From assembly GCA_002205965.3 (NCBI GenBank), contig NADL03000755.1:310001-374000 (forward strand): a stretch of DNA of 64,000 nucleotides, in the 5' to 3' direction. Within the stretch, counting starts at the first letter, position 1; each line of letters opens with the position of its first letter. Below are positions 9,255 through 20,800 of this stretch, one piece after another. A program made the translations under genes and the position numbers. This DNA comes from Kappaphycus alvarezii. Its lineage: Eukaryota; Rhodophyta; Florideophyceae; Gigartinales; Solieriaceae. The notes under the pieces are model-generated. The model had not been told where the DNA came from, made no database searches, and worked only from the letters and a program-made list of their open reading frames with translations.

Positions 9255-9719
9255 TTCTCCCACATGCTTTTCCCACATCCCGTAAAGATTACACGCACAA
9301 AGTAGTTTTCATATGAGGACAACGGTTCAATAGACACTAGAGAAGTCACTGCAATCAACATAGTGACAGTATTGGTAGTGCAGAAAACATTCGGTGAACT
9401 CAGTGTACAGTACTGTACAGTACATGAAAATATATGGTGCAGCATTTTTAGATCCTCCCCAAAAAGAGAAGGGGTAATGTGGCAGAAGAGCGCGAACTGT
9501 CGTAGCGCTATACACCTGTACACCTGTAGGCCGTTGGCGTACGCCCGTTGTAGTACTAGAGCCATGCCGGCATGCGTAGCCATCATCATCATCATTCTCA
9601 TTATCATCATAGTAAACAGTTTCCTATTACTTGTTAGCATCGCCTAACGATGTTCTCCGCCGCCGGACTTTGTTATTCCGTCATTCCGCATGAGGTCTCC
9701 TCGTTGTTCGACAACCCGT
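9255..9719. other. Probable 3' tail of the LINE fragment plus flanking DNA
   Basis: It contains an inverted copy of the TAGTGTCTAT/GTCCTCATATG phrase (about 9308-9345), a 16-bp perfect palindrome of TACTGTAC type (9404-9419) and a CAT/ATC microsatellite (9581-9610). No gene is supported. Confidence 0.4.
9581..9610. repeat. CAT microsatellite, slightly interrupted
   Basis: Five CAT units are followed by TCTCATTATCATCAT. It may be the simple-repeat tail of the upstream LINE fragment, since some non-LTR elements end in short repeats rather than poly(A). Confidence 0.75.
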
Positions 9720-10088
9720 CTACGGCTTGAGATATCTTTGCCGTTTAACCAGTACTGGTATTTGGGGCTTTTTAGATTATGTGCAGTTGAATAGTGAATC
9801 GTTACGGTATTAGCCGTAACCTACGTCAAGATAAAACAAGAATCAGTATCAGTACCGTTAGTAGTTGGTACAATCAGTTGAGAACTTTCTCAACAAAGGT
9901 GGTTTATCAGTCGAGGTTTTGCTTCATCCTCTCTATTGTCTCACATATACTGTAAATCTAAGACCGATAAACACTATGTTAGCAATAACAACTATGCTTA
10001 GCTAAGCAGCATGTGATGTCCAACGCAGACACCTAATATACCTGTAAAATAGTAAAAGGTCTAATTTTTCAGTATACAAATGTATACA
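9720..10088 (-). repeat. Candidate 3' LTR region of the copia element
   Basis: This directly follows the putative polypurine tract and starts with TGTATAC on the minus strand. It contains a perfect stem-loop (GTTACGG / CCGTAAC at 9801-9820) and a second palindrome near 9876-9893. Its outer limit is a guess because no second LTR copy is present to compare. Confidence 0.3.
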
Positions 10089-10115
10089 TGTGCTCCTCTA
10101 AGACGTTCCCTCAGA

Positions 10116-10530
10116 TTAGTCCTTGCTATTGAGTATACCCATTCCGATTGTACGCTTCTCCAGCTTAACTCTATCGAGTGGCTTGGAAAAACAATATGCA
10201 ATCATAGATTGTGTCGGAATGTGGGAGAGAGTAATTTTTCCACTACTCACATACTCACGTACAAAATGATAAGCAACATCGATATGTTTGTTTCTATCCA
10301 GTGTATTTGATTCTTTCGCCAACTTAATAGCCATCAAGTTGGCTGCCCAAATAGGCATCGAATCCTGTTTCAAACCGGAATCCTTAATCAGCTTTCGAAT
10401 CCATAGCACTTCCCTTGTAGCAAAAGCTTCGCCAATATATTCTGCTTCTGTACTTGATGCAGCAACCACGCTTTGCACTTTAGACTTCCATGTCACTGCA
10501 GCTCCTGCAAAACAAAACACATAGCCTCTA
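10116..10530 (-). pseudogene. Copia RNase H / C-terminal domain
   Basis: The frame 10116-10520 contains the copia hallmarks WKSK.Q..VA.SSTEAEYI, LWIRKL, a KHIDVAYHFVRE motif and the terminal SKPLDRVKLEKR. The expected phrase GYSDADWA at the domain start is split by two stops: D-stop-D-stop-A at about 10543-10557. The second stop replaces a conserved Trp (TGG to TGA). The terminal AD.LTKPL motif is altered to AYCFSKPL. Confidence 0.85.
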
Positions 10531-10562
10531 GTTGATTTTCTGCTCTTTTCTTTGGCTCAATC

Positions 10563-11560
10563 CTAATCGGTATAACCCATTAAATCTAGATCAGTCTGCG
10601 CTTTGTATGTAATTTGATATTTCTTCGTATATTGTAGATAATGCAGTACTCTTCTGGCTGCTTGCCACAGGGCCTCATTAGGAGAACAGTAAAATCTTGA
10701 TAAGAATCCAACTGCGAACATAATATCAGGACGAGAAGTAACTGCAAGATACATCAGGCACCCGATGAGCTCTCTATACGGATAATTCTCATTAGTATTC
10801 TGGTAGACCTGTACTCTAGTATAAATATTGGGATTCATCGGAGTCTTGGTGCCTTTTGAGTTACTCATATTAAACTTATCTAGAATCTAATTAATGTATT
10901 GAGTCTGATGAATAGTCAACCTTCCACGTGATCGGTCTCTTTCTATACTCAATCCCAAGAAACATCTTGCTGCCTTAAGATCCCTAATGTCAAAATGTTT
11001 TGATAAAATATCCTTGAATTCTTGACAGGTTTTTAGGCTACGGGCGGCGATAAGTACATCATCGACGTACACAACAACAAATATTACGAATCCTTCTATG
11101 AAGCATTTGTAAAAACATGGGTCTGCTGTAGACTGTTCAAAGTTTAGAATCTTCACAATGAGACGGACCTTAGTACAAATGCTCTCGACGCTTGTTTTAA
11201 ACCGTAGATACTTTTCAACAGTCTTTATGCTTTGCCTTCCCAAGATGAACTGTTCAACTATTTTCTTAGTTGCTCCGGTATTTCTGGCGGTTCCGGGTAA
11301 ATTTCTTCCTCTAACTCCTCATTTAGAAATACAATTCTAATATCAGCTTGTTCAAGTTCTAGGTTATTCTTTGTCACAAATGCCAGGAAGAATCGTAGTG
11401 TGGAAAATTTTGTTACTGGGGAAAAAACTTCATAGTAGTCAACACCATGCTCTTGAGTAAAACCTTTCGCTACAAATCGAGCTTTGTACCGGAAAATTTT
11501 TCCGTCCGCATCGGTCTTGATATCAAATATCCTTTTACCTTGTATGGGCTTCTTCCCCTT
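10563..11560 (-). pseudogene. Copia reverse transcriptase, frameshifted
   Basis: From high to low coordinates: an N-terminal RYKARFVAKGFTQEHGVDY block (about 11430-11500) and an LEQADIR block (about 11340). Then comes a stop after PEQLRK, the motif KSIYGLKQASRAF (about 11180-11220) in a shifted frame, and the catalytic YVDD at 11058-11069. The end is YRELIGCLMYLAVTSRPDIMF and LHYLQYTKKY (10563-10868). The catalytic YVDD is intact although the frame is destroyed. This is the polymerase that copies element RNA to DNA. Confidence 0.88.
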
Positions 11561-12244
11561 TAGTAGATTACTTATTTGAAAGACTTCAAGGAACTGTATC
11601 GGTTTTATCTCCAGTCGTATATCTTCAATCTATGGGTCCGAATCAGCACTATTTGTTGCTCCCTGCACAATCGTCAGCAGACATCGGTCTGAGTGATTAT
11701 TGATATCTTATACTGTAAGGAATGCTAGCATTGCATTGGGTGTGGGTTCTTTACGGGTCCATCGACCGCTTCCAGTTGTTATCGGTACATGTGTCAATAA
11801 ATCAGGTCCTTTTGCGACCAAATTCCTGATATAATGTTCATTATTGATATCGTTTGTACCAGTATCGGTATCATCATCATCAATAGCTTCTGCTTCTATA
11901 TCAGTATTCATCTCTGTCTCGACATGAGATGCATGTTCTACCGCTTCTGGTTTTTCATCCAAACTAATGACCTTTGTCTGTGCAACCGGGGCAGGTGTTA
12001 CGTGTTCTATAAATTTGACATCTCTTGAGACTATAGCTCTTAATAAGTGTGGTATGAATGTTCTATAAGCTCCCCCTTCATTATATCCAAAATGGATTCC
12101 GTTCTATGCTCTCGAATCAAACTTCTCATCTATATAACGCTTAGGCTTCTTGAAATATACTTTTGATCCAAATATTCTTCATCCAGATAGATTCGGTTTT
12201 GTTCCATACATGATCTCATAAGGCGTTTTCTTGCAAAATAGTTC
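11561..12244 (-). pseudogene. Copia polyprotein linker between integrase and reverse transcriptase
   Basis: A frame at 11708-11962 is acidic and rich in Asp, Thr and Asn, like the variable linker between integrase and polymerase in copia polyproteins. The flanking DNA reads as broken frame. 12060-12240 on the minus strand encodes a KTPYEIMYGTKP-like start of the integrase C-terminal region. Confidence 0.6.
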
Positions 12245-13030
12245 TTATGTGGACTTAGTAAACGTACAGTTTCTTTTAAAATTCATACACTCAACTGCTT
12301 CGGCCCATAAGTAATTATATTGCTCTGTATTGTTAATTAGTCGAAGTTCAGCGATCATGCTCCTCGCGCCTTCAACACTTGTCCTACTAAGCCTCTCAGC
12401 TCTCCCATTAGATTCCGTAGAATAGGGTTGTGCCGTTTGATGTGTAATACCATGTGCATTAAGTGCCCCCGTTTTATACTCTCCAGTCCCATCAGTTCTG
12501 GCGGACACGAATCTCTTCTTAGTGACGTTCTCCATAATCTTAATCATAGGTTCAAGCGCTTTCGATGAGTCTGACTCATTTTGTGAGAACGTTACCCAAG
12601 ATGCTCCACTTGCATCATCTAAAGTGCACAGTATATAACTGGCTCCACCTGGCGACGTTACTTTCATAGGTCCCATAATATCAGAGTGTATAAGTTCAAT
12701 CACTTCACGGACTTGTTTAGTTTTTCCCGGGGTAGATACAGCTGCTTTCTTTCCTTTGCAGCACTCTCCACATACTTCTTTGTTTACAATCTTATCACTA
12801 TCGGTCTCTATACCGATAACAGCATTACTTAGAACCATGTCTTCTATGACCTTTGTATTTTTGTGTCCCATGCGTCTATGACACAACTTCATAGAATTGG
12901 TATTACCAAGACTAAATAGAGCTTTTTGCCCTCCTTGTATACAATGTGCCTCTGTACTGATTAATTCACAAATACCGTACTCTTGGGCACTGAAGATCAT
13001 CACCAACTCTTCATTCTTGTATGATCTCAT
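12245..13030 (-). pseudogene. Copia GAG-pre-integrase and integrase core
   Basis: A 261-codon frame carries the zinc-binding pair HRRMGH and CGEC, then HSDIMGPM with the first catalytic Asp. TDGTGEY carries the second Asp (the usual TDNG is altered) and NGRAERLSRT carries the catalytic Glu. This is the DDE strand-transfer enzyme that inserts the element. It is the longest unbroken piece of this element. Confidence 0.88.
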
Positions 13031-13157
13031 GTCTAGAGTGTTAGATGGGTAATCGATTCTGATTCCAGACTTTTGCGCTAAAGGCTATGATACCAGGTTC
13101 GTTCTTATGTTCGGCATGTCGGCTATTTGTTTAAGTTCAATAAACTTCCATTTTCCA

Positions 13158-13628
13158 TTAATTTTCTATTTCAACAGGACAGAGCCGTACCCTTTGACCT
13201 TTAAATTTTGCGTCTTTGTTAGCTGTGTTCACACTTTCATCGTCTGTGCCAACTTTCCTGTAATCATATATTATACTTTTTTGATTGGTCATATGTTGTG
13301 TGGCACAACCATCTAAGAAACATTTTTGAACCATTTCTTCGAGACCAACAGCAAAGGCTGCACACAATTTCTTAATACTTTTTCCTCTTTTCTTACGATT
13401 AGTTTGTTCATTCAAACTTCTTACTCTCCCTTCTACCTCTGTAGTGGGTTTAAGATCCGGTTTACAATTCTGTGATTCTGGGTTGAAATAGCATTTAATA
13501 GACGGATGGCCTTCCTTGCCCCATGCATGGCATTTACCATTGAAACGCTTCTTTGATCTGTTGTTATACCGATTCCTGTCCCTACGAACCAGTGTAAAAT
13601 GCGGAGTCACTGCCTTTTCGTTCTCCAT
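13158..13628 (-). pseudogene. Copia zinc knuckle and aspartic protease region, active sites altered
   Basis: A CCHC-type knuckle is present as C-HA-W-GKEG-H-PSIK-C: the second Cys is Trp, one base from Cys. The protease motif, normally D-S-G-A-T, reads D-G-C-A-T. Both changes would disable function. A basic Lys/Arg-rich segment precedes the knuckle, as in nucleocapsid regions. Confidence 0.75.
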
Positions 13629-14040
13629 CCTTCGAGTTTTTCAATTCCTCCTCCCGAATCTCAAGTCTAGAAACTACTTCTTCGGACAGCATACTCGGTG
13701 AATTCTGAAGAACTGTCTTCATCATATCATACTCATCCCCCAATCCTTGGAATAAGGAGAATTTCTTATAATCCGGATGTAACTCGTAGTCGCTCATGGC
13801 GAACTCATTCTCTATCTCAGAGATCTCCTAGACAAATGACCTTATAGTCTGGTTGTTTTTCATGCTAAGCCTGAACAACTTAGCACGTAGTGTATACTGG
13901 CTCGCTGTGGCCTTTCTTTTCTGCATTGATTCTAATGCATTCCAGATTTCCTTGGGATCAGTCTTTTGAGCAAGCGACGGTAAAAACTTAGGATCCATGG
14001 TATCAGTACCATTGATGTCAAGGAACACGTTAAGTATCCT
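13582..14040 (-). pseudogene. Copia gag, partial
   Basis: Two frames, 13828-14028 and 13582-13797, join across a stop at about 13828. They show the UBN2-type gag pattern: DPKEIWNALESMQ, LRAKLFRLSMKNNQTI, LFQGLGDEYDMM and LSEEVVSRLEIREEEL. The gag N-terminus, expected beyond about 14040, is missing. There the DNA instead encodes plus-strand gag-like sequence. Confidence 0.75.
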
Positions 14041-14082
14041 TCACGGCCAAACGCTGCACCGATGCCATATGGAATGTTGTTA

Positions 14083-14995
14083 GCTTTGGAGACAGACATT
14101 AGAAGCTTTGCTGGTAAGGAAGAATATCTGATCACTTCTCTTTCCACATTGATGTAGACGGCGTTCCCAACTATCCCTTTGCATGGAAGCAGCACTTGGA
14201 TCGCATTATGCGTGCCTATATAGGAGGGAAAAAGATCCGAGGCTCATCTCATGATCTCTCGAGCACGGCAATTATCAAAATCCTTATAGGTGCTGATGCT
14301 GAAGACGAAGACTCACCAGACGCCTTGACGCAGACAGGATCCGCAACAACTCCGACACCGACAGTTCGTCAAGAGGATCAGACAAGCACAAAAGAGACCA
14401 CTATGGACCTTTCGAAAAGCATCATGTGTATGTCTAATGTCTTTGGTCAAGACTATCGCATCTCGGGTGAGGAAACTGATCCCTGTTACCACAAACTGCA
14501 ACCAGTTCTTCAGCAAATGGAAAATATCTCGAAGAAATGGCATGCTAGTGTTCTTCTCTCCATGTTGAATGGAAAGGCGAAAGAGGTAGCGTATAAGATT
14601 CCTCATGCTGGAATTTCTGTGAAGATCTTGTGAATCATCTTGCGCGACATCTTTTGTATGATGCTAATATACAAATACGCAAGGTTGAACGATGGAACAT
14701 TATAACTTTTGCGGACTTAAAGGTGAAGCATCAAACAAACCATGAAGCATCAACCGCTTGCATTGACCACCTGAAAATGCATCACAAAGATATTCAAGAG
14801 TACATGAAAATGCCGCAGACACTGCTCGAGCGCATTCAAAACGTCTTTCGAGACGAAGTGTGGTACAAAACGCTATACGAGCGCAATGCTCCAAACCAGA
14901 CTCCACCCGGATTTGTAGAACTCGTTAAAACAGCAGCTTCAAACCAAGATGGACATGATCGACACAACAAGGCAGTTTCACATACCCCGACTTGA
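14083..14995 (+). pseudogene. Retrotransposon gag-like pseudogene, plus strand
   Basis: The 14196-14633 and 14630-14995 frames are one ancient reading frame split by a shift near 14610-14630 (from HAG-ISVKIL to a shifted EDLVNHLARHL). Features are a DVDGVPNYPFAWKQHL segment (about 14150-14195), an Asp/Glu/Thr-rich linker and KWHASVLLSMLNGKAKEVAY. A Gln/Lys-rich helical C-terminus ends at TGA 14993-14995. The L..L.G.A...Y pattern is gag-like. No polymerase follows. It starts where the copia gag ends, in opposite orientation. Confidence 0.5.
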
Positions 14996-17825
14996 ATGCA
15001 ATCAGTAAACATAGCTCTCATTTTCTTTGACCATATCGAGGAACAATATGCTTTTGCGGGCTTCCACTTTCAAGAAGTCAATCGGCACGGTGCCATTGAA
15101 CAGCATTAATTGCAAAATCTCAGATAGGGGAATGTCTGTCCTTACAATCATATATACATGTTTTGCCTTTCATAGCGTTTCATCCCCGTCGATGTAGTCA
15201 CAGGACCACGGAGGCCCAAACAAATTTCTGTTTATACATTAATAACCTCCAAACCCCGTCTAGAGTCCCCCTCGCTGGAAGTTTCAAACGAAGTACACTA
15301 CCACATCATTCCCCCTTTCACCGCAGGCTTCCTAGTGTCTATCGGACCATTGTCTTCGTATGTAGATGTTGTTTGTTTTTTGCTAACTTATACTTTCAAC
15401 AGTAGTAAAGCTCGATCAAAACAAACTTTTCGGTATTTTGAGCGCTAATCAGGTTACGGAATACTTTCTTCGATTTGAAAACCTTCGATTTTAATGCCAA
15501 TTTTCCACATTTTATCCTTTATGCTTCTTTCCGCAGAAGAGTGAAGTCAATTGTCAATTTCGTTGCCTATTTTTTAGTATGACGTGCTCTCTTTCTCTCT
15601 GCTTTATTATGGGAGGGGTTTTCAGAAGAAAATGGAGAATGGACTCTTCAGGAGAGTGGTATAGAATGGTAACGAGACCTGTTATGCTAGTCATTGATAG
15701 GGAACCTTTACACGAATTCAAGTGCTAGATGTCTTGGAATCCATAATGGGAAGACCACTGAAGGTTTATACAGCCCTTGAGGCTTCTTTAACTAAACACA
15801 CCACTTATGAAAAAAGTAACACTAAATATGAATAAGAGAAAGTTAATAACCTAAGTGTACCATCCAATAGAATATTGTACCTCACACGGATACAATTTAT
15901 AGGAATCGGGATTATCCTATTCTCCTTGAACGACACGCAGTGATCGTGGTCTCTTCCAACTCGGCTTGCTTGATGAAGGGACTACCGTCTACATTATTAG
16001 TCAGTCGAAATGATCCCTTACCCATCCGGTGCTGTAGGTCCTCAATCATTATTCGAATGCAAATTCATGGGACTATATACCTTTACACAAATCAAAGAAA
16101 AAAACTCCACATACCAGCCAATGCAAACGATGAATCTCAAAATCGAGGTGCATAAGCTTAACTACGGCAGCTATAGACTTGTCTCCGAGTATTTGAAATG
16201 TAGAAAGATCACAAGATGAGCCCGTATAGTCCATATTAATTTGAACATAAATATGAATACCTAGCAGCCTTTTGCATGCGTTGGAAATGAATTTAATTTC
16301 ATATGTTGCATCAACGGCAGCCCGAATTTATGCTGATTCAATCTGGTTTACAATCTGCTTAGATAACTGCGAGCTCTAGTCGCGGGCATGAAGGGTAGAA
16401 CCGTGGGTAAACGGATCTATGGGGAAATCAGACACTCCACCAAGCTGGTCGAAGTGGAAGGGACGAACAGAATTAGATATCACAATTACGGATAATTTGT
16501 GGCTCTCAGACTCTACTGGTCGAATCAATGCAGCAATTCAAATGAACTTCACTATGTCAAACATATTGCTTTGCTTAGCTAAATTTCGAAAAAAGTATTA
16601 AACATCTGAACAATGCTGATAGATACATTTAATCGAGAAGAATGTGCTAACAGTAATTCAGAGAAACCCAAGAGATTTACAAACAGAACCAAAAACAGAT
16701 AATACTAATAGGGTGAAAATTGCGGAAGAAAATAATGTGTAGAAATATTGACTAAGGAAAAAGATATTTAGGGGCGGAGAAGATCAAATAAACAGAGAAT
16801 TCTGAAAGAAATACCATAAAAGGGAAAGGTAATCGCCCATAAAGGAGAAGCAAGAAAAAGGAAATAGTATGAAGAAATGTATAATTTGTGTCGCAAAAGA
16901 AAAATAAAAAAAGAAAAAAAAAGGGAAAAGGAATGAGGAGAGAAACGTAAAAGAGATTGACGTTCTGTGCCTAAAGATAATACGTTCAGTTTCCTGTTTA
17001 ACACGCCCCCGCTCGAGACGGATTTCCCGCCCGTCATTACTCTTCCGTTCGTTCTTTCGATGTCCTTAATCTGTTTTCGAAATTTTAAGGTCTGTAGAAC
17101 CGATTAGGGAGTAGGCTTTTGCCAATATGGTGCTATGGAAAGTAAGTTATTGTCACGGGTACTTCATTTCGTTTCATGGCCTCATATATCGACTTGATGA
17201 TGTCAAGGTGGTGTCGAATACGCTCTTCCTACTTAACAGATCTGAACCTTCCCACAGTGGAATAATGAATGTGGAACACAAAATTTTCCAGAAGATCCCG
17301 GAGGAAGGAGTGTCTAAAGGAGAAGAGTACACGCGTCAACAGGAATGCATCGTCATATGACAGTTTAGCTCCATGTAGCGACCGGGTAAATACTCAACAT
17401 GAAATAAAAAATGACTTGAGTGTTGTTATCGTCGCCTGAAAGATAGCGAATCTACGCAAAAACTCTCTTTCTAGCGACTATGTGTTGTGTATAGTGGTAC
17501 AGTGGTGTTATAGATGCGGGGCTAGAAGCTTCCCCTGGCAGAGGTTCACCCGCATCTCTGGCTGTATTTGGAACGGCTCGCGGCTCCTTTGGAGGCCGCC
17601 TGCGGCCCCTTCTCTGGTGTTTGGACCTTTCAAAAAACCCGCCTCGGGTCATCATTACTTTTTCGGGGGGTTCTTCGACCTTTTCTGCGTTCCCATTCTG
17701 GGAGGGCGGAAGTTATGGGTACAATAGCGGGTAGGGGAACAGCCTATACGACACATAAGGGGCCATGTCATAGCCCCATATTTTAACGTGTAAGTGGGAT
17801 TGAAGAAATCAAAATGCGTTTCGAA
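14996..17825. other. Gene-poor region with dispersed-repeat copy
   Basis: 15320-15530 is similar to 38830-39060 (see repeats). 16890-16935 is A/G-rich on the plus strand. 17520-17700 is GC-richer and may be 3' flank or LTR of the neighbouring gypsy element; the frame 17452-17655 there is Arg/Pro-rich with no domain. Frames at 15940-16219, 16419-16601 and 17127-17360 show no recognisable domain. Confidence 0.4.
15320..15530 (+). repeat. Dispersed non-coding repeat, copy A
   Basis: Blocks shared with 38830-39060 in the same order include the GCTC.ATCAAAACAAA block, a GCGCTA/ACGCTA block, the CCTTCGA.TTT block and GCCAATTTTCCACAT against GCTAATTTGCCACAT. Upstream both carry a GTC(C/T)TC(A/G)TATG phrase related to the 7832 palindrome. 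Confidence 0.6.
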
Positions 17826-18717
17826 CTACGTTGAAGTATGTCTGCGACAGTTCCCCAGGCACAGCTGCGCCGTAACGACCCACAGCTTAGTCATATGTGG
17901 CTTATACATATGATGGACCCGCATCGGAGAATCTTCCGGTTTGAAACGAAAAAAAACCCTTAACAATAAACTTCGGTCGTGTCCAGAAAGAAATGGACCC
18001 ATCAGAGCCCTGAAAATAATTGCTATGTTGATGAAGATATGTAGAATCAATTGAGTTTCGGCATTTTCTCTCGTCAATGAACCAATCAATTCCTTGCCTT
18101 GTATGCCAACAATTCTGAGCATCATGTAATTATGAAAAAGCACATTACTTGGGACATTGTAGGGTCCAATCATACAAAGTTCTTCGGTTCTCTTATGATA
18201 CGGGACGAGGCTTCGTGCATGAATAGCTCCTTTCGACCTCTACCCAGAACTTGGGCAGAGCTCGTAATGTGGGTGCCTTGCTTTCGTTGTACTGCATGGA
18301 TTGGAATACTTCGTACGGAACGCGGGCCACTTCACAGTCTGTTGTAAAGCCTTACAATGAATGACCATAACCTTAGATCCGACAGCAAATGTCCGCGGTA
18401 TTTCAGGGAACCCTTATTTTGTTTTCACTTTCTGGCCCGGTTGCACCTCCATTTTTCGGATGCTAGGAGCTCCATCTCTTTTACCTTAGATTACATATTA
18501 GTACCTTCAACATCCTCTTGTACCATTCTAGGGGCCTTTATATAAATTCCCTCGAACAGATAGTACCTGCCGCTTCTTCTTATAAGCCCTAAACCGTACA
18601 AAATCTTTGTCATGGAGTCCTTTCAGGAGGGATCGTTTCCCAGCATGATCCTTAATATGGCCCTTATGACTGTTCACATCATCGTCTCTGCCTTCCTGTT
18701 GGACATCGGAGAATAGG
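17826..18717 (-). pseudogene. Gypsy integrase C-terminal region, heavily decayed
   Basis: The frames 18528-18734 and 17826-18173 and the sequence between them are consistent with the C-terminal part after the integrase core. They are basic and include a VGSKVMV-like stretch expected of the GD.V.V motif, but stops are frequent. The extent is uncertain. Confidence 0.4.
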
Positions 18718-19310
18718 CTAGAACCGTTTTGCAATTAATTCCGTGTTCTTTCTTGAATTTGGCAAGAGATGTAGCCGTAAAGCAAAGCGCGTTGTGCGAA
18801 ATGTTTTCGTAGGTAGGCCAAAAGGCTCAATTATTTCCTTCTTTATAAATAAAATGACTACCTCGGCGATGGCGTCCTTAGAAGCCATTGCAGATGGCCA
18901 TCTTATCAGGTGGTCAATTGTTATGAGAAGATATTTGTTCTCAGAAGGGGTTTCCTTAGAGGAGCCGGCAAAATCCCAGGAAAATGTCTCAAAAAGCCCG
19001 GTAATAACAATAACGAGAGTGGATTTGTAATTTTTGGACTGGAGCGAGCTTTTTGCACCCATTGAAACTTTTTACAAAGTTATAGATGCCCCTGTGCCAG
19101 TCCGGCCACCAAAATCTTTCCGCGATGAAATTTTTCGTTGCGCTAAGGTCCCAATGGGCTAACTCATCATAGAAGGTCCTCGTAATCTCGCTTCTTTTTC
19201 CTGGTAGAGCTGCTAGCCGGAAACTTGCTTTTATCCACCGGAATAGCTTTCCTTCCCATACCGAAAATACTTTTTTGTTTCGTCTCACCCATTCTCTGTG
19301 TTTCAAACCA
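18718..19310 (-). pseudogene. Gypsy integrase zinc-binding domain and core
   Basis: The frame 18989-19306 has the H2C2-like region LAHWDLSATKNFI...FWWPDWHRGIYNFV...GCKK with the first His and final Cys visible. The overlapping frame 18718-19062 has FETFSWDFAGSS with the first catalytic Asp, then YLLITIDHLIRWPSA and EPFGLP. The expected SDRG motif with the second Asp is not visible, probably through a frameshift near 18790. Confidence 0.75.
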
Positions 19311-19796
19311 ACTCTCGTGATCTATAGCCCCGTCATAATTCGAAAAATAGATTTTAATTTGGCTTCGAGGTCAACTGGTCCAGCCATATCAACGACGGTT
19401 ACTTCGGTACTATTTTTTCTGCTTCTTTGATGTTTTCTTTCGGATCATTGGACCTGGAAAGAAAGTCTGCTGGCTGGCTGATTCTTCCCGACAGGTAAAC
19501 GATTTAGAATCGGTATTCTGCAAATAATTTGAGCCATCTCGCCAAATCAGTTGTGGACATCTTACTTCTTGAATGCAGTTTTGAGGGTCTGGTGATCTGT
19601 TATCAACTCAAATTTTTCTGTGAGAGAAGGTAGACTCGGAATTTTTTAGCGCGAACAACACAACCAGGGCCTCTTTTTCGCAGACTGGATACTTTGATTC
19701 AGCATAATTCGTTGTACGACTCGAAAAGTATACTGGGTGTAATTTACGTCTTCTTCTGTATGGGGCAACATGACGCCGAATAAATCCTCCGAAACA
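19311..19796 (-). pseudogene. Gypsy RNase H region, multiply broken
   Basis: Fragments such as KPFIVETDVSEDLFGVML (about 19765-19820) and FELITDHQTLKTAF (about 19570-19610) match the gypsy RNase H motifs F.v.TDAS..a.GavL and f...TDH..L. Stops and frameshifts separate them. Confidence 0.7.
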
Positions 19797-20708
19797 TCAG
19801 TTTCGACGATGAATGGTTTTTCGAAGCCCGGAAATGTGTATGGGCGGTTCGCACAATTTCTGTTTTAGCTCTGCGAAAGCGTTTTCCATTTCTGGGCCCC
19901 AATGAAACTTTCCGTTCTTTGAATTTAATGTGTGTAGAGGGGCCGCCCTCTTATCAAAACCACTAATAAACCGTCTGTAATACGATGAAAGTCCAATGAA
20001 GCTACAGAACTCTGTTTTAGACGTTGATCTGGGAGCTTTTTTGATCCTAGAGGTCTTTTCTGGATCAATACTGATACCGCGGCCGTCCACCATGTGACCA
20101 TGTAATTTAATAGAGGGTTGTGCGACGAACAACTTGCTCAATTTGATTCTCAAATGATACCGTGAGGTCCTTTCCATCACTACCCTAATGTTATCCAGGT
20201 GGGTTTCCAGTGTTTCCGAAAATATCACCACGTCGTTTATATACACCCACAAAAAAGAGGGATCCTTCAATACCTCTTTCATGATTCTTTGAAATATTGT
20301 AGCTTCGTTCATAACAACAAATGGCATCACTTCAGCCCTGAACTTCCCCAGTTTGCAGGTAAATATCTTCATGGCTTGAATTCTTCACAGATGTTTCCGC
20401 CAATATCCTGTGTAAAAATCTGTAGACGTAAAGTAAGGCCCTCCTTTCAATTCTTCTAGAATATCTTCCATGTTTGGGTGAAAGAATCGATCGGGGATCG
20501 TTCTTTGGTTAAGTAAGCGATAGTCTACACAAAGCCTCGACTTATCATCTTTTTTCGGAACAATCACAACTGGGAAAGACCAAGCTGACGAAGTCGGCTT
20601 AATAATTCCATTTTGTAGCATAGAAGTGACGTTTTCTTGTACACTTCCTTCCCATTTCGGTGGTTGACGTCTTATTCTATGATAAATGGGCGGTATTAGC
20701 CAGCTCAA
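19797..20708 (-). pseudogene. Gypsy reverse transcriptase, catalytic Asp changed
   Basis: The frame 20385-20708 begins the domain: RRQPPKWEGSVQENV, LQNGIIKPTSSAWSFPVV, LCVDYRLLNQRTIPDRF and FTSTDFYTGYW. A stop and shift near 20372-20390 separate it from 19797-20372. That piece has VMPFVVMNEATIFQRIM, the catalytic box as YIND at 20232-20243 (normally Y-x-D-D), then the SFIGLSSYYRRFI and FHWGPEMENAFAELK connection. The first catalytic Asp is Asn, a single G-to-A change. Confidence 0.88.
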
Positions 20709-20800
20709 ATGAGTACGTGACAGGGACTCGGTCCAATCGTAGGTCCCAAGAGTTCCAGGCGGGCAATTCGTTTAAGGTAAGTATTGCGGCGATTTACTCC

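Larger units (their letters stand above)
9720..14040 (-). mobile_element. Decayed Ty1/copia-type LTR retrotransposon
   Basis: On the minus strand the order is gag, zinc knuckle/protease, integrase, reverse transcriptase, RNase H, the copia order (integrase before reverse transcriptase). The frame is broken repeatedly. A purine-rich tract on the minus strand (plus 10091-10114) lies just after the RNase H stop and would be the polypurine tract, with a 3' LTR expected beginning near 10088. The gag end stops at about 14040, where an oppositely oriented gag-like remnant begins; no 5' LTR was found. The element is therefore 5'-truncated and inactive. Confidence 0.85.
17826..20800 (-). mobile_element. 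Decayed Ty3/gypsy-type retrotransposon, 5'-truncated
   Basis: On the minus strand the order is reverse transcriptase, RNase H, integrase (gypsy order). Gag and protease are missing: beyond about 20850 the DNA becomes AT-rich with no match. The integrase C-terminal part decays toward about 17850. No LTR pair was found. Many frameshifts and stops show it is dead. Confidence 0.8.

Noticed and set aside
16768-17037. 89-codon minus frame with Phe/Leu-rich segment
   Set aside because: It is the complement of an A/G-rich tract and has no conserved motif.
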